Shown here: positions 11,097 to 19,423 of the stretch, piece by piece
Numbering within the stretch: position 1 is the stretch's first letter
Layout: every line of letters begins with the position of its first letter
Assembly: GCA_902781515.1 (NCBI GenBank)
Contig: CACZJU010000009.1
Span: forward strand, 22,113 to 86,112
Reading direction: 5' to 3'
Source of the DNA: an uncultured Bacteroidales bacterium
GTDB taxonomy: Bacteria; Bacteroidota; Bacteroidia; Bacteroidales; Bacteroidaceae
Length of the DNA stretch: 64,000 nt
Translations under genes and position numbers: made by a program
The notes under the pieces: model-generated
Database searches by the model: none
The model's input: the letters and a program-made list of their open reading frames with translations, nothing else
What the model was told of the DNA's origin: nothing

Positions 11097-11552
11097 ATGG
11101 AACGAGCACTTGACTTTCTGCGCAAGCACAATGAGGTAGCCTTCGCCACGGTGGGTGGCGAAGGCACGCCCGTGCCTAAGTTGCGCATCTTCCAGGTGAT
11201 GAAGCAGGAGGGCACGACGCTCTACTTTGCCACTTCGGCACGCAAGGCCGTATGGACGGAACTACAACAGAACCCGAACGTAGAACTGGTGGCGTACGCC
11301 GACAATATTTCCGTGCGTTGCGCAGGCATGGTGAACTTTCATGTCCCCGACGACGTGAAGCGCTGGATATACGACCACAATGCCGTGCTTTCGCGCCTTT
11401 ATGAGCGGTACGACCAGATGGAATACTTCGCCCTGTCCATTGCGGAAATGGACTACTACGACCTGTCGCCCACTCCGCCCCTGTTCCTCCACTTCGACCT
11501 CATGACGGGCGAGACGGGAAAAGGATTTGTCGGCGAACGCTACAGCAAATAG
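11097..11552 (+). CDS. pyridoxamine 5'-phosphate oxidase-like flavin split-barrel protein
   Basis: A 151-residue protein of the FMN-binding split-barrel (PNPOx-like) fold. It opens with the typical strand pair FLRKHNEVAFATVGGEGTPV and continues with LYFATSARKAVWTELQQNP, where the Ser/Ala-Arg-Lys stretch normally contacts FMN phosphate. It begins 4 nt after the cupin stop, so the two are cotranscribed from the HxlR-type promoter. It may be an FMN- or F420-type reductase; the lack of PdxH C-terminal residues argues against vitamin B6 synthesis. It converges on cbiGF with 22 nt between the stops. Confidence 0.85.
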   Translation: MERALDFLRKHNEVAFATVGGEGTPVPKLRIFQVMKQEGTTLYFATSARKAVWTELQQNPNVELVAYADNISVRCAGMVNFHVPDDVKRWIYDHNAVLSRLYERYDQMEYFALSIAEMDYYDLSPTPPLFLHFDLMTGETGKGFVGERYSK

Positions 11553-11574
11553 TTTCTCCTAAATCTTTTCTTGG

Positions 11575-13359
11575 TTATTCCCCACCTTGACCCTTTCGGA
11601 AGAGGTGGGTGAAATGTTTGTTATACAGTTCCGATAGTCCGTGGCGGTTGTCGATGGCCTCGCCCACGACAAGCATGGTGGTGAGCGTGAGGTGGTTGTC
11701 ATGGACTATGCGGGCAAGGTCTTTCAGTTGGCCGCGATATATCTTCTGGTCGGGCCAAGTCAAATGATAACAGGCAGCAACTGGAGTGTCCTCTGGGTAT
11801 TCCTGCAAGAGTTCGCGCTGCACTTCGTCAACAATAGCCGCAGAGAGGAAGATGCACATCGTACTCTGACTCTTTGCCAACAGATGAAGTTGCTCCTTCT
11901 CGGGCATGGGAGTACGACCTTCGCCACGGGTTAGGATGATTGTCTGTGTGCGCTCAGGAATCGTAAACTGACTACGCAACTCAGCAGCCGCTGCAAGGAA
12001 GGAAGATATGCCGGGAGTGATATGATATGACATATTGTTGGCATCGAAGAAAGCCATCTGCTCCTGTATGGCACCGAAGATGCAGGGATCGCCGGTATGC
12101 AGACGAACTATGAAATGACCTTTGTCGTAATGCTCCTTCATCAACGCGCATTGCTCCTCAAGATTCATATCAGCCGATGACCGCACCACAGCACCAGGCT
12201 TATGACATTCGGTGAGAGCCTTAGGCACTAAAGAGCCTGCGTATAATATAAGGTCGGCCTTCTCAAGCATCTTGCGACCTCTTACTGATACCAAGTCTGG
12301 GGCACCAGGACCTGCACCAACAATCTCAATATGGCCCTGTTGGTTTCTGAGATGACAATAATCGATGGCAAGGGCTGCTGTCCAGTTCTTTCCCTTAATC
12401 TTTGGAATGATGAGTTTGCCGTGATTGGAGCCGAGGATAGCAGCAGCCTCACAGACGCTGGGCGTACCAACATGTTTCGCAACAGTATTGCTCGGATTTG
12501 GAACTTCGACAGCGGCAAGTTCCTCGGCAGTATAGAACATTACTTCTTCATCATATTCGTCTTCAAGCATTGCACAAAAATCCTCGTCCTCTTTTACATC
12601 GATAGTACAATAGCGGTGAGAACAAGGAAGAATACCTCTTTCTGCAAAAGCCTCATCGATTTCGTCATAAATGGATATATAATTCTCTGGGTGATGTGCC
12701 AAGCCAAAGCCTATAGTTCCCACCATTGGCACGAAATGAAGTTCGAGCATACCATAAGGTGCAGAGCGATTGTATGGCGATACTATAATCAATAGTTTGT
12801 ATTTCCTCGGATCGGCTTCGTGGATGTCATTGATAATGGTCACGTGGTCTGGCTTGGTTGACTCCAGATAGTCGGTACCCTCGTCGCGAGCCTCCAGTAG
12901 CAGAGCCGTTGGTTTACGATTAACGAAAGCAAAGATGCAGTCGTTCATATCATCGATATCACTGGCTACAGGCCAGTCGAAGCGCTGCTCAAATGTATCT
13001 AAAGCCCATAGTCCGGCATTGTCGCTTTGAGTGGTGATAACATCATGGGCTCCAAGAATACCAGCAATATCTCGCGTCAGCTCATTAGCACCTCCAATAT
13101 GACCACTGAGCACGGATATGACATTCTGCCCCATCGAGTCGATACAGACTACTGCAGGGTCTTCGTGCTTATCCTTGACATAAGGCGCAATCGTACGGAC
13201 ACAGATACCCATAGCTCCGATGAATACGAAAGCATCGAACTGCTTCCATTCCTTGCCAACATCTGTGCGTTGGATGGTTGTGGCATATAGTTGGCGCTTT
13301 AGCGTAGCAGCTATATCGCCACCAGCCTCGCAAATCTGTATAATCGCTATCTTCTGCAT
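11575..13359 (-). CDS. cbiGF: CbiG-CbiF fusion: cobalt-precorrin-5A hydrolase plus cobalt-precorrin-4 C11-methyltransferase
   Basis: 594 residues in two parts. CbiG (about 1-335) shows FVFIGAMGICVRTIAPY and LSGHIGGANELTRDIA in its N-terminal domain, then a C-terminal CbiG domain starting near GTIGFGLAHHPENYIS. CbiF (about 341-594) begins IEIVGAGPGAPDLVSVRG, the SAM-dependent corrin methyltransferase signature, and carries RLHTGDPCIFGA and TPGISSFLAAAA. CbiF methylates C11 of cobalt-precorrin-4; CbiG opens the lactone and releases acetaldehyde, the next step, so the fusion joins consecutive reactions. The start overlaps the end of cbiET by 13 nt, implying coupled translation. It is the last gene of the minus-strand cobalamin run. 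Confidence 0.95.
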   Translation of the reverse strand: MQKIAIIQICEAGGDIAATLKRQLYATTIQRTDVGKEWKQFDAFVFIGAMGICVRTIAPYVKDKHEDPAVVCIDSMGQNVISVLSGHIGGANELTRDIAGILGAHDVITTQSDNAGLWALDTFEQRFDWPVASDIDDMNDCIFAFVNRKPTALLLEARDEGTDYLESTKPDHVTIINDIHEADPRKYKLLIIVSPYNRSAPYGMLELHFVPMVGTIGFGLAHHPENYISIYDEIDEAFAERGILPCSHRYCTIDVKEDEDFCAMLEDEYDEEVMFYTAEELAAVEVPNPSNTVAKHVGTPSVCEAAAILGSNHGKLIIPKIKGKNWTAALAIDYCHLRNQQGHIEIVGAGPGAPDLVSVRGRKMLEKADLILYAGSLVPKALTECHKPGAVVRSSADMNLEEQCALMKEHYDKGHFIVRLHTGDPCIFGAIQEQMAFFDANNMSYHITPGISSFLAAAAELRSQFTIPERTQTIILTRGEGRTPMPEKEQLHLLAKSQSTMCIFLSAAIVDEVQRELLQEYPEDTPVAACYHLTWPDQKIYRGQLKDLARIVHDNHLTLTTMLVVGEAIDNRHGLSELYNKHFTHLFRKGQGGE

Positions 13360-14585
13360 CGTAATATGGTAATTGGGTGATTGTCGTTAAGTTGTATTCT
13401 TATTGGTGGGTCATGTCTAAGCCCTAATTCTGCGCAGGCTTCATCCCAAAGTTGACGACTATCGGTAAGCACCTTGGGAGCAACGACGCTGTTCATCACT
13501 ATCACGCCTTCAGGAGCCAACACGGTCAGCACCTTCACCATGATTTCCTTCAGACATCCGCCGTGACCGCCGATGAAGACGGCATCGGGGTGTGGAAGTT
13601 CACTGATATCTGTTGTGAGGAAGTTGCCAATATGGACATTGATACCCGGAGCTCCAAAGCGACGGGAATTCTTTTGTATGATGACCTCGCACTCCGGACG
13701 AATCTCGAAAGCCTCTATCTGTAGATGAGGAAACTGGAGACGGGCCTCAATGGAAACGCTACCTGTGCAGAAGCCTATGTCCCAAAGTACATGTCTCTTA
13801 GGAAGATCGAGAGCCTGAAGCGTCAATAAACGGATAGGCATTTTGGTTATCATCTTCTCACGACCATCAAGGAGGGTAAATTCGGTATCGGGGAGACCGA
13901 ATTTAGAGGTGAGAGGTAAGAGGTGAGAGGTGAGAGACTCTACAATCACGCAATTCGGAATAGAAACTTCTTGACGGGTGGCTTCTTCGAGGGATAGCGT
14001 GGTTACCTTTTCCTCGTTGGGATTACCCAAATGTTCACCAATGTGCATCTGATAATCCTTATATCCATATTCAAACATGCGCTGGGCAATAGCCGATGGT
14101 GTATGTTCGCGGTCGGTAAGAATTCCTATCTTGTCAGCTCGTTCGATGAGCGCACGGTCGAACTCCTGCCAAGGACGGCCCGTAAGCGAAACTATACGCA
14201 TATCATGATAGGGCATCACCAACTTATGAGCCAACATTTGCAGAGAGTTGAAGGTTGGATAAACAACTATATCAGCCTCTGGAATCTTCCGCTTAATGGT
14301 ATTGGCAAAACCAAAGAACAACGGGTCGCCGGAGGCAAAGACGATAATACAGCCTACCCCCATCCCCTCCCCAAAGGAGGGGAGTTGTGAATACTGTTTG
14401 AATACATCATCAAGGGGTACGGTGATGTCTATCCATTGGGCATCGGATGGGAGCAACGGAGCAACTATCTCGTGATGACGTTTGCCACCTGAGAATACTT
14501 TGCCGTTCTTGATAATCTCCAACACCTCTGGAGTGAACCAAGGCTGCGGATTATCCGTAATTCCTATTACAATGAATCTAATCAT
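13347..14585 (-). CDS. cbiET: CbiE-CbiT fusion (CobL type): cobalt-precorrin-7 C5-methyltransferase and cobalt-precorrin-6B C15-methyltransferase (decarboxylating)
   Basis: 412 residues from the ATG at 14585; a TTG three codons earlier is less likely. CbiE spans about 1-205 (FIVIGITDNPQPWFTPEVL, FASGDPLFFGFANTI) and CbiT about 230-412, with the SAM-binding loop DIGFCTGSVSIEARL near residue 266 and DAVFIGGHGG further on. Together they methylate C5 and C15 and remove the acetate carboxyl. Two repeat-derived segments are embedded: residues about 65-78 (LPSFGEGMGVG, from the GC-rich palindrome at 14353-14390) and about 213-226 (SLTSHLLPLTS, from a tandem array at 13905-13945) in the CbiE-CbiT linker. 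Both leave the frame intact. It overlaps cbiGF by 13 nt. Confidence 0.95.
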   Translation of the reverse strand: MIRFIVIGITDNPQPWFTPEVLEIIKNGKVFSGGKRHHEIVAPLLPSDAQWIDITVPLDDVFKQYSQLPSFGEGMGVGCIIVFASGDPLFFGFANTIKRKIPEADIVVYPTFNSLQMLAHKLVMPYHDMRIVSLTGRPWQEFDRALIERADKIGILTDREHTPSAIAQRMFEYGYKDYQMHIGEHLGNPNEEKVTTLSLEEATRQEVSIPNCVIVESLTSHLLPLTSKFGLPDTEFTLLDGREKMITKMPIRLLTLQALDLPKRHVLWDIGFCTGSVSIEARLQFPHLQIEAFEIRPECEVIIQKNSRRFGAPGINVHIGNFLTTDISELPHPDAVFIGGHGGCLKEIMVKVLTVLAPEGVIVMNSVVAPKVLTDSRQLWDEACAELGLRHDPPIRIQLNDNHPITILRCRR

Positions 14586-14619
14586 AATTGTCAATTATCA
14601 ATTATCCATTGTCAATTAG
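14586..14619. repeat. heptamer tandem array between cbiHC and cbiET
   Basis: AATTGTCAATTATCAATT followed by ATCCATTGTCAATTA: tandem 7-bp units of the AATTATC / AATTGTC type filling the gap between the two coding regions. The same family occurs at 445-475 and 21852-21885. Confidence 0.75.
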
Positions 14620-16023
14620 TTACAGATCGCGGCCTGGTTTCAGTTGTTCGGCATCGTTAAAAGTAAGTATGGCATTACAAAGGGTTGCTGCAAGATTAGA
14701 GCCGCCTTTCCTACCCTCGATGATAATCTTTGGAATCTGCTTCAATGTCTTAACGGCATGCTTACTTTCGCAGACATGCACAAAACCCACTGGAGCTGCA
14801 ATGATACCATCCGGACGCATTTTGCCCTTACGCACCAAATCGCAAATTTCAAAGAGAGCTGTCGGAGCATTACCCACAACGTAGAGAGCCTCGGGATATT
14901 CCTCCGCTGCCAGTTGCATACAAGCCTGACTGCGAGTGATGCCTTTCTCGTCAGCCGTCTGCTTAGAACGAGTGTCGTTGATGTAGCAATGTACCTGAAT
15001 ACCCAGTCTCTCCAGAGCCCCCTTACGGATACCGCTTGCAGCCATTGTCACATCGGTTACTATGTGTTTAAGAGTTCCGTCCTTTACCTTATTATATATA
15101 ATCTCCGTCGCACGTTCATCCATCCACAGACATTCTTCCATACCGAAATCAACCGTTGTATGGATAGCATGAAGCAATGGCCAAAGGCGCCACTTAGGCA
15201 CATCAGGATGTTTCATCTCAGAAAGGATAGTACGGAAACTTTCCATCATGATGGATTGGCCTGGCTTAACATCTTCTTGTGATTGCTCACGATAATAACC
15301 GCGAGGTGTGATAAACTTACCATCAGCAATATATGATTGCGAATTGCCTATCAATACGACGGTAAACATATCTATATCCTCTGGATCGAATTGTCCCAAG
15401 GTGGTTAGTTTTACCTCTTGCTCTTCGCGACCAGCCTGACGGACGTAACCAACAGGTGTTTCAGGAGAACGACCTTCTTGAAGGAATATTTCTACGAGGC
15501 GATAAAGTTGCCAATAGCGCCCGTGCGACTTCGGATTATAGATGGCTGTGACGAAATCGCCAATAGCTGCTGCCTTTATACGTTTCTCAATGAGTGCCCA
15601 TGGTGTCATCAGGTCGCTAAGCGAGATGATGCAAACATCATGTCCTATAGGAGCACCCAACAGAGATGCTGCTTTCTGAAAGGCGCTAATGCCTGGTAGA
15701 ACGGATATCTCTACATTGCTACATTGTGCCTTCGCCATTTCATAAACAAGCGGAGCCATTCCGTAGAGACCTGCGTCACCAGATGAAATGACAACTACTG
15801 TTTTTCCTTGTTCTGCCAGTTGGAATGCCTGCTCAGCACGTTCACGTTCTTTCTTCATTCCAGTGTCAATACACTCACACCCTTCCTTAACGTAAGGCTC
15901 GATGAATTGGAAATAGTATTTATATCCAACAATGGCATCGGCTTTGCCTACGGCTTCCAGTACAGCAGGTGTGATGTCTTCCTTGCTTCCCGGACCAATG
16001 CCGGCGATTATGATTTTTGACAT
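14620..16023 (-). CDS. cbiHC: CbiH-CbiC fusion: cobalt-precorrin-3B C17-methyltransferase plus cobalt-precorrin-8 methylmutase
   Basis: 467 residues. CbiH/CobJ occupies about 1-245 (IIIAGIGPGSKEDITPAVLE, VVISSGDAGLYGMAPL, VLPGISAFQKAASLLGAPIG). CbiC/CobH fills about 255-467, with LLHAIHTTVDFGM supplying the catalytic His of the methylmutase and DVTMAASGIRKGALERLG, GNAPTALFEICDL after it. CbiH makes the ring contraction, while CbiC moves the C11 methyl to C12 to give cobyrinate, so this fusion joins non-consecutive steps. A TATCTTTG -7 box at 16056-16063 with a 27-nt leader gives it a promoter separate from the riboswitch transcript. The heptamer array separates it from cbiET. Confidence 0.95.
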   Translation of the reverse strand: MSKIIIAGIGPGSKEDITPAVLEAVGKADAIVGYKYYFQFIEPYVKEGCECIDTGMKKERERAEQAFQLAEQGKTVVVISSGDAGLYGMAPLVYEMAKAQCSNVEISVLPGISAFQKAASLLGAPIGHDVCIISLSDLMTPWALIEKRIKAAAIGDFVTAIYNPKSHGRYWQLYRLVEIFLQEGRSPETPVGYVRQAGREEQEVKLTTLGQFDPEDIDMFTVVLIGNSQSYIADGKFITPRGYYREQSQEDVKPGQSIMMESFRTILSEMKHPDVPKWRLWPLLHAIHTTVDFGMEECLWMDERATEIIYNKVKDGTLKHIVTDVTMAASGIRKGALERLGIQVHCYINDTRSKQTADEKGITRSQACMQLAAEEYPEALYVVGNAPTALFEICDLVRKGKMRPDGIIAAPVGFVHVCESKHAVKTLKQIPKIIIEGRKGGSNLAATLCNAILTFNDAEQLKPGRDL

Positions 16024-16055
16024 TGAAGATTAATATTGAAGATTGAACACAAGGG

Positions 16056-16063
16056 CAAAGATA
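16056..16063 (-). promoter_or_regulatory. -7 box of an internal promoter for cbiHC-ET-GF
   Basis: Minus-strand TATCTTTG, about 33 nt before the cbiHC ATG. The -33 element is poor (no clear TTTG at 19-21 bp). It suggests that the biosynthetic genes can be transcribed without the upstream riboswitch. Confidence 0.55.
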
Positions 16064-16103
16064 CGAAATAATTATGAAGTTTTAATTACGAATTACATTT
16101 TTA

Positions 16104-18200
16104 TTAGTATCGTAGGCGCAGGGAGGCAATGATGGAACGACCAGGGTTGATGGTCGAGAAGTTGGAACTCCAATACGATGTATCGCGTTGATTAAATAGG
16201 TTCTCTATACCAAGTCCAGGCTCAAGGGTAAAGTGCTTCAATGTGAAGACATGTCGTGTGGTCAGATCCCACTGACCGATTCCATCGGCATAGCCGTAGG
16301 TACTGCTATATCGACGACTCTGAATGTGACCATTGAGACTGACATTGAAATGATAGTTGCCCCACTTACGGCTCCAAGTCTTGTCCCATGCCGCGCTGAC
16401 ATTCCCGACGTGCTTCACACTCTTGTCCACGGGTGTTTTTGTGACAACATAGAGTTGAGTGGCGTTGTCAAGTGACTGTGTTTCGGCCTCGCTGTCCGTG
16501 AAGGTGTAGCCACCGCCGATAGTAACGCCCTTGGGCAGAAGGAAGCGGACAGAAGTGCTTATACCCCGCAATGTTGCCCTATCGATGTTATCGCGCTGTC
16601 GAATGGTTGTCCAGCCTTCAGTCTGTAATGCCGTAAGGTTTGCATCGGCTGCAATCTCAGCATTGGTCATAGTACGATAGTTAATCATGTCGCGAATCTT
16701 GTTCAGGAATCCACTAACAGACAGTCGCATCCAGTGGTTGCTGTATTCGAGATTAAGGTTCAGAAAGTGGTTTTTCTCGGGCTGAAGATTGGGATTGTTG
16801 ATAGTGTATCGCGAGGTTGTCTTAGCCTGATCTGTAGCATAAAGCTGCGACAGTGTTGGAGTACGATAGCCACCTGCGTAGTTAAAGCGGGCGCGGAAGC
16901 CCTTGATGTGATAGAACAAACCTGCATTGGGCGTAAAAGCTGCACCAAAGTTATCGTTCTGAGTGTAGCGAACACCCACGATACCTTCCAATCCCTTTAC
17001 GATGTTTATCTCGTCCTGAGCATAGATATTATAGGTATTGGTTCGTTCCGAATCTATGTTGTCGCTCTGACTCGTGAGACTCTCCTGCACCATCTCTGCA
17101 CCAGCAGTCAGTTTGTTCCACTTGGCCAAGCGGAAGATACCACGCAGGTTCTCGTTGATGTAATGAGTGCGCTTGCGAGTCTCGTCGTAGGCTTCCTTGG
17201 TATCAGTCTGCCAGTAGTCGTAGGAGGATGTGAAGTTGTCGCTATATACATCGAGATAGATGTGAATCTTCTTGTTGGGCGACCAACGTGCTCCACCCCC
17301 GTAAGCGTAGGTCTGGTGGTGCAGGTCGTAGGTGTATGCTTTCTTTGAAGTGTATGTATAGGTGTCTGTCCCTGCTGTCGTGGTCTTCTTCTGGGTGAAG
17401 TATGTAGCATCGGACGGGCGATGGGTATTGTAGTCGTAGAATGAACCGCGCAGATAGACCGACCATTTGTCATCGAACTTCCATTCGAGCCGCTGGCTTA
17501 CATTGTTGCTACCGTAGCCTACGGACATAGGGCGTCCTGTAAGTTTCAGTACCTGAGTGCCGCCTTCATCGAAGGTCTGATAGGGGTTAACCTGCCAGTT
17601 ATCGGCTTGGCGGTGGGTGTAAGAGGTCTGCGAACTGAACTTCCCAGCACTGATGTCCACGTCAATGTTCTGGTCGAGACGACCGTTGTCCCTGATGCGT
17701 GTCTCGGCGGACGCAGACACAGGCTCTTTTCCGTCTTCTGTGATGACATTGATGACACCAGCTATGGCATCGCTACCATAGAGCGACGATGCTGCTCCGC
17801 TATATATCTCAATGCGCTTGACGTTATTCATGCTGATACGCTCCCAACGGTCATCGCCGGTGAGACGCTTGCCGTTCTCCATGATGACGATATAGTCATC
17901 GCTAACGCCTCCGAAGTTGACGAACGTGCCCATACCATTGGTGTGGGTGGTGACGCTGGAGGTCAGCTTAGCCAGTGCATCCTGCAGACTGCTTACCTGT
18001 GCATTCTGCAGTTCTTTGGCAGTAATAACTTGGACTGCCACTGGTGAGTCGTCAGCCTTGTGATAGGTACCTGTACCCGTTATGACCACAGGGTTCAGAG
18101 TCTGCGAACGTAGGCTGTCAACCTTCGTCGTCTTTTTGCCAGTTTGTGCCATCACAAGTAATGGACACAAGACGGTCAGCATGAACATTGTTTTCCTCAT
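16104..18200 (-). CDS. TonB-dependent outer-membrane receptor (BtuB-like)
   Basis: A 698-residue receptor with a signal peptide ending near LLVMAQ. The plug domain (about 35-165) holds PVVITGTGTYHKADDSPVAV, the TonB-box region, and SGAASSLYGSDAIAGVINVI, the usual plug end. The rest is a 22-strand barrel ending in the outer-membrane signal ...ASLRLRY. It is shorter than SusC-type receptors, lacks a carboxypeptidase-like N-domain and has no SusD partner, which fits siderophore or cobalamin uptake. Placement after cbiK in a riboswitch-led unit points to a corrinoid, a tetrapyrrole precursor or cobalt as cargo. A hairpin (18225-18260) lies in the gap before it. Confidence 0.92.
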   Translation of the reverse strand: MRKTMFMLTVLCPLLVMAQTGKKTTKVDSLRSQTLNPVVITGTGTYHKADDSPVAVQVITAKELQNAQVSSLQDALAKLTSSVTTHTNGMGTFVNFGGVSDDYIVIMENGKRLTGDDRWERISMNNVKRIEIYSGAASSLYGSDAIAGVINVITEDGKEPVSASAETRIRDNGRLDQNIDVDISAGKFSSQTSYTHRQADNWQVNPYQTFDEGGTQVLKLTGRPMSVGYGSNNVSQRLEWKFDDKWSVYLRGSFYDYNTHRPSDATYFTQKKTTTAGTDTYTYTSKKAYTYDLHHQTYAYGGGARWSPNKKIHIYLDVYSDNFTSSYDYWQTDTKEAYDETRKRTHYINENLRGIFRLAKWNKLTAGAEMVQESLTSQSDNIDSERTNTYNIYAQDEINIVKGLEGIVGVRYTQNDNFGAAFTPNAGLFYHIKGFRARFNYAGGYRTPTLSQLYATDQAKTTSRYTINNPNLQPEKNHFLNLNLEYSNHWMRLSVSGFLNKIRDMINYRTMTNAEIAADANLTALQTEGWTTIRQRDNIDRATLRGISTSVRFLLPKGVTIGGGYTFTDSEAETQSLDNATQLYVVTKTPVDKSVKHVGNVSAAWDKTWSRKWGNYHFNVSLNGHIQSRRYSSTYGYADGIGQWDLTTRHVFTLKHFTLEPGLGIENLFNQRDTSYWSSNFSTINPGRSIIASLRLRY

Positions 18201-18224
18201 AGGATGAATTCTCTTTGGTTAAAA

Positions 18225-18260
18225 GAACTCCACACGGCAACGAAGCACCGCATGGAGTTC
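18225..18260 (-). terminator. hairpin between cbiK and the second TonB receptor gene
   Basis: Minus strand: GAACTCCA pairs with TGGAGTTC around a GC-rich inner part and is followed by TTTT. It could be a weak terminator or processing site that lowers expression of the downstream receptor. Confidence 0.5.
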
Positions 18261-18292
18261 CACTTTACACATATAGATAGATTGGATAGATA

Positions 18293-19423
18293 TTACTCTT
18301 CAGGATACATGCTGTGGTAAGCATCCTCCAGGAATTCGGCATTCTTGGTGTGGTTGATCCATACATTCAGTACACCAGGAAGCTCAAGCAGACCCAAGGG
18401 ATGCTTGTTCGTTGAAGGCATAGAGACGATGGGGGTATAGCCATTGTTCTTGAAGTACTCGAACCAACTATTGTCTTCACTCTCTGGCTCATCGGCATCC
18501 CAGTAGTCTTCGCCTTCACCAGCCATATCGTTATGAGCGTGGTCACCAGCGATAGACATCAGGGCGTGCAGATTAACCTTGCCGTTGTTAATGCCCTTGT
18601 CCTTCATACGAGCCATTACATCCTGCTTGTAGTTGTCTGGCATATCAACAGTTCCCACGAAATACTTGTTGGCATTGATGGCCTGCAGGGCATTCTCAAG
18701 CTGAGTGTAGCGAACATTAGCCTTGAAGGTGTCGTAGGTGTCGGGGTTACCGTGACCCATGAAAGCCACAACACCATCCTCGTTCTTATACAGCTCATCC
18801 AATTGCTTGGCAACCTCGTTGACATCCTCTATAGAGTCGTTCAGCAAGGGCAGGCCCAGGAAGATGGCCTTGTCCTCTTCCAACTTAGCCAGATACTCGT
18901 CGTCGAGATGAGCACTGGCAATGTAACCGTTGTTCATGAACTTCTTCACGCTGGCAACCACTGCGGCAAACTCCTCACCGGGAATAACCTGCAGCGACTG
19001 TACGTAAATCTTGCTGTACTTGGCAGCACCGATTGCATGCAGCAAGTAACGAGGCTCATAATAGTCACGCTTTACAATGTTGCCATTGTCGTCCTCGTTC
19101 TCACCAACGCTGGCACGGTTGATACAGATGTCACTTGAGAAGCTGACATATACGTCGGCATTGGGGAAAGCCTCTTCGTAAGCCTTCTGAGTAGCATCGA
19201 ATGCCAGGAATGCGTTGTTCCAAGTGGAACCGAAGGCTACCAGCAGCACGGCTTCGCTCTTGCCAGACTTTGCCTTCTGAGCGGCAACTTTGTTGTCGTT
19301 GTAACTGTACTCAGAAACGATGTTAGCATACGTTTCGTCGTCATCATCACCACAAGAGGTGAACACAGGAGCTACCATGCAAAGAGCCAAGGTAGCCAGC
19401 ATGAAAGATTTAATCTTCCTCAT
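18293..19423 (-). CDS. cbiK: CbiK-like sirohydrochlorin cobaltochelatase as a predicted surface lipoprotein
   Basis: 376 residues. MRKIKSF...APVFTSC is a lipoprotein signal (Cys24), and the next residues are GDDDDE, matching the acidic export signal that sends Bacteroidales lipoproteins to the cell surface. The chelatase domain (about 57-376) begins AVLLVAFGSTWNNAF. Expected metal ligands are present as FMGHGNPDTYD (His224) and LMSIAGDHAHNDMAG (His295, His297). The third ligand position reads FVGTVDMPD (Asp260), where the family usually has Glu. The start overlaps the first receptor gene by 14 nt, so they are cotranscribed behind the cobalamin riboswitch. A chelatase outside the cytoplasm recalls the periplasmic CbiK of Desulfovibrio vulgaris. 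Its job may be cobalt or tetrapyrrole capture rather than biosynthesis. Confidence 0.9.
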   Translation of the reverse strand: MRKIKSFMLATLALCMVAPVFTSCGDDDDETYANIVSEYSYNDNKVAAQKAKSGKSEAVLLVAFGSTWNNAFLAFDATQKAYEEAFPNADVYVSFSSDICINRASVGENEDDNGNIVKRDYYEPRYLLHAIGAAKYSKIYVQSLQVIPGEEFAAVVASVKKFMNNGYIASAHLDDEYLAKLEEDKAIFLGLPLLNDSIEDVNEVAKQLDELYKNEDGVVAFMGHGNPDTYDTFKANVRYTQLENALQAINANKYFVGTVDMPDNYKQDVMARMKDKGINNGKVNLHALMSIAGDHAHNDMAGEGEDYWDADEPESEDNSWFEYFKNNGYTPIVSMPSTNKHPLGLLELPGVLNVWINHTKNAEFLEDAYHSMYPEE

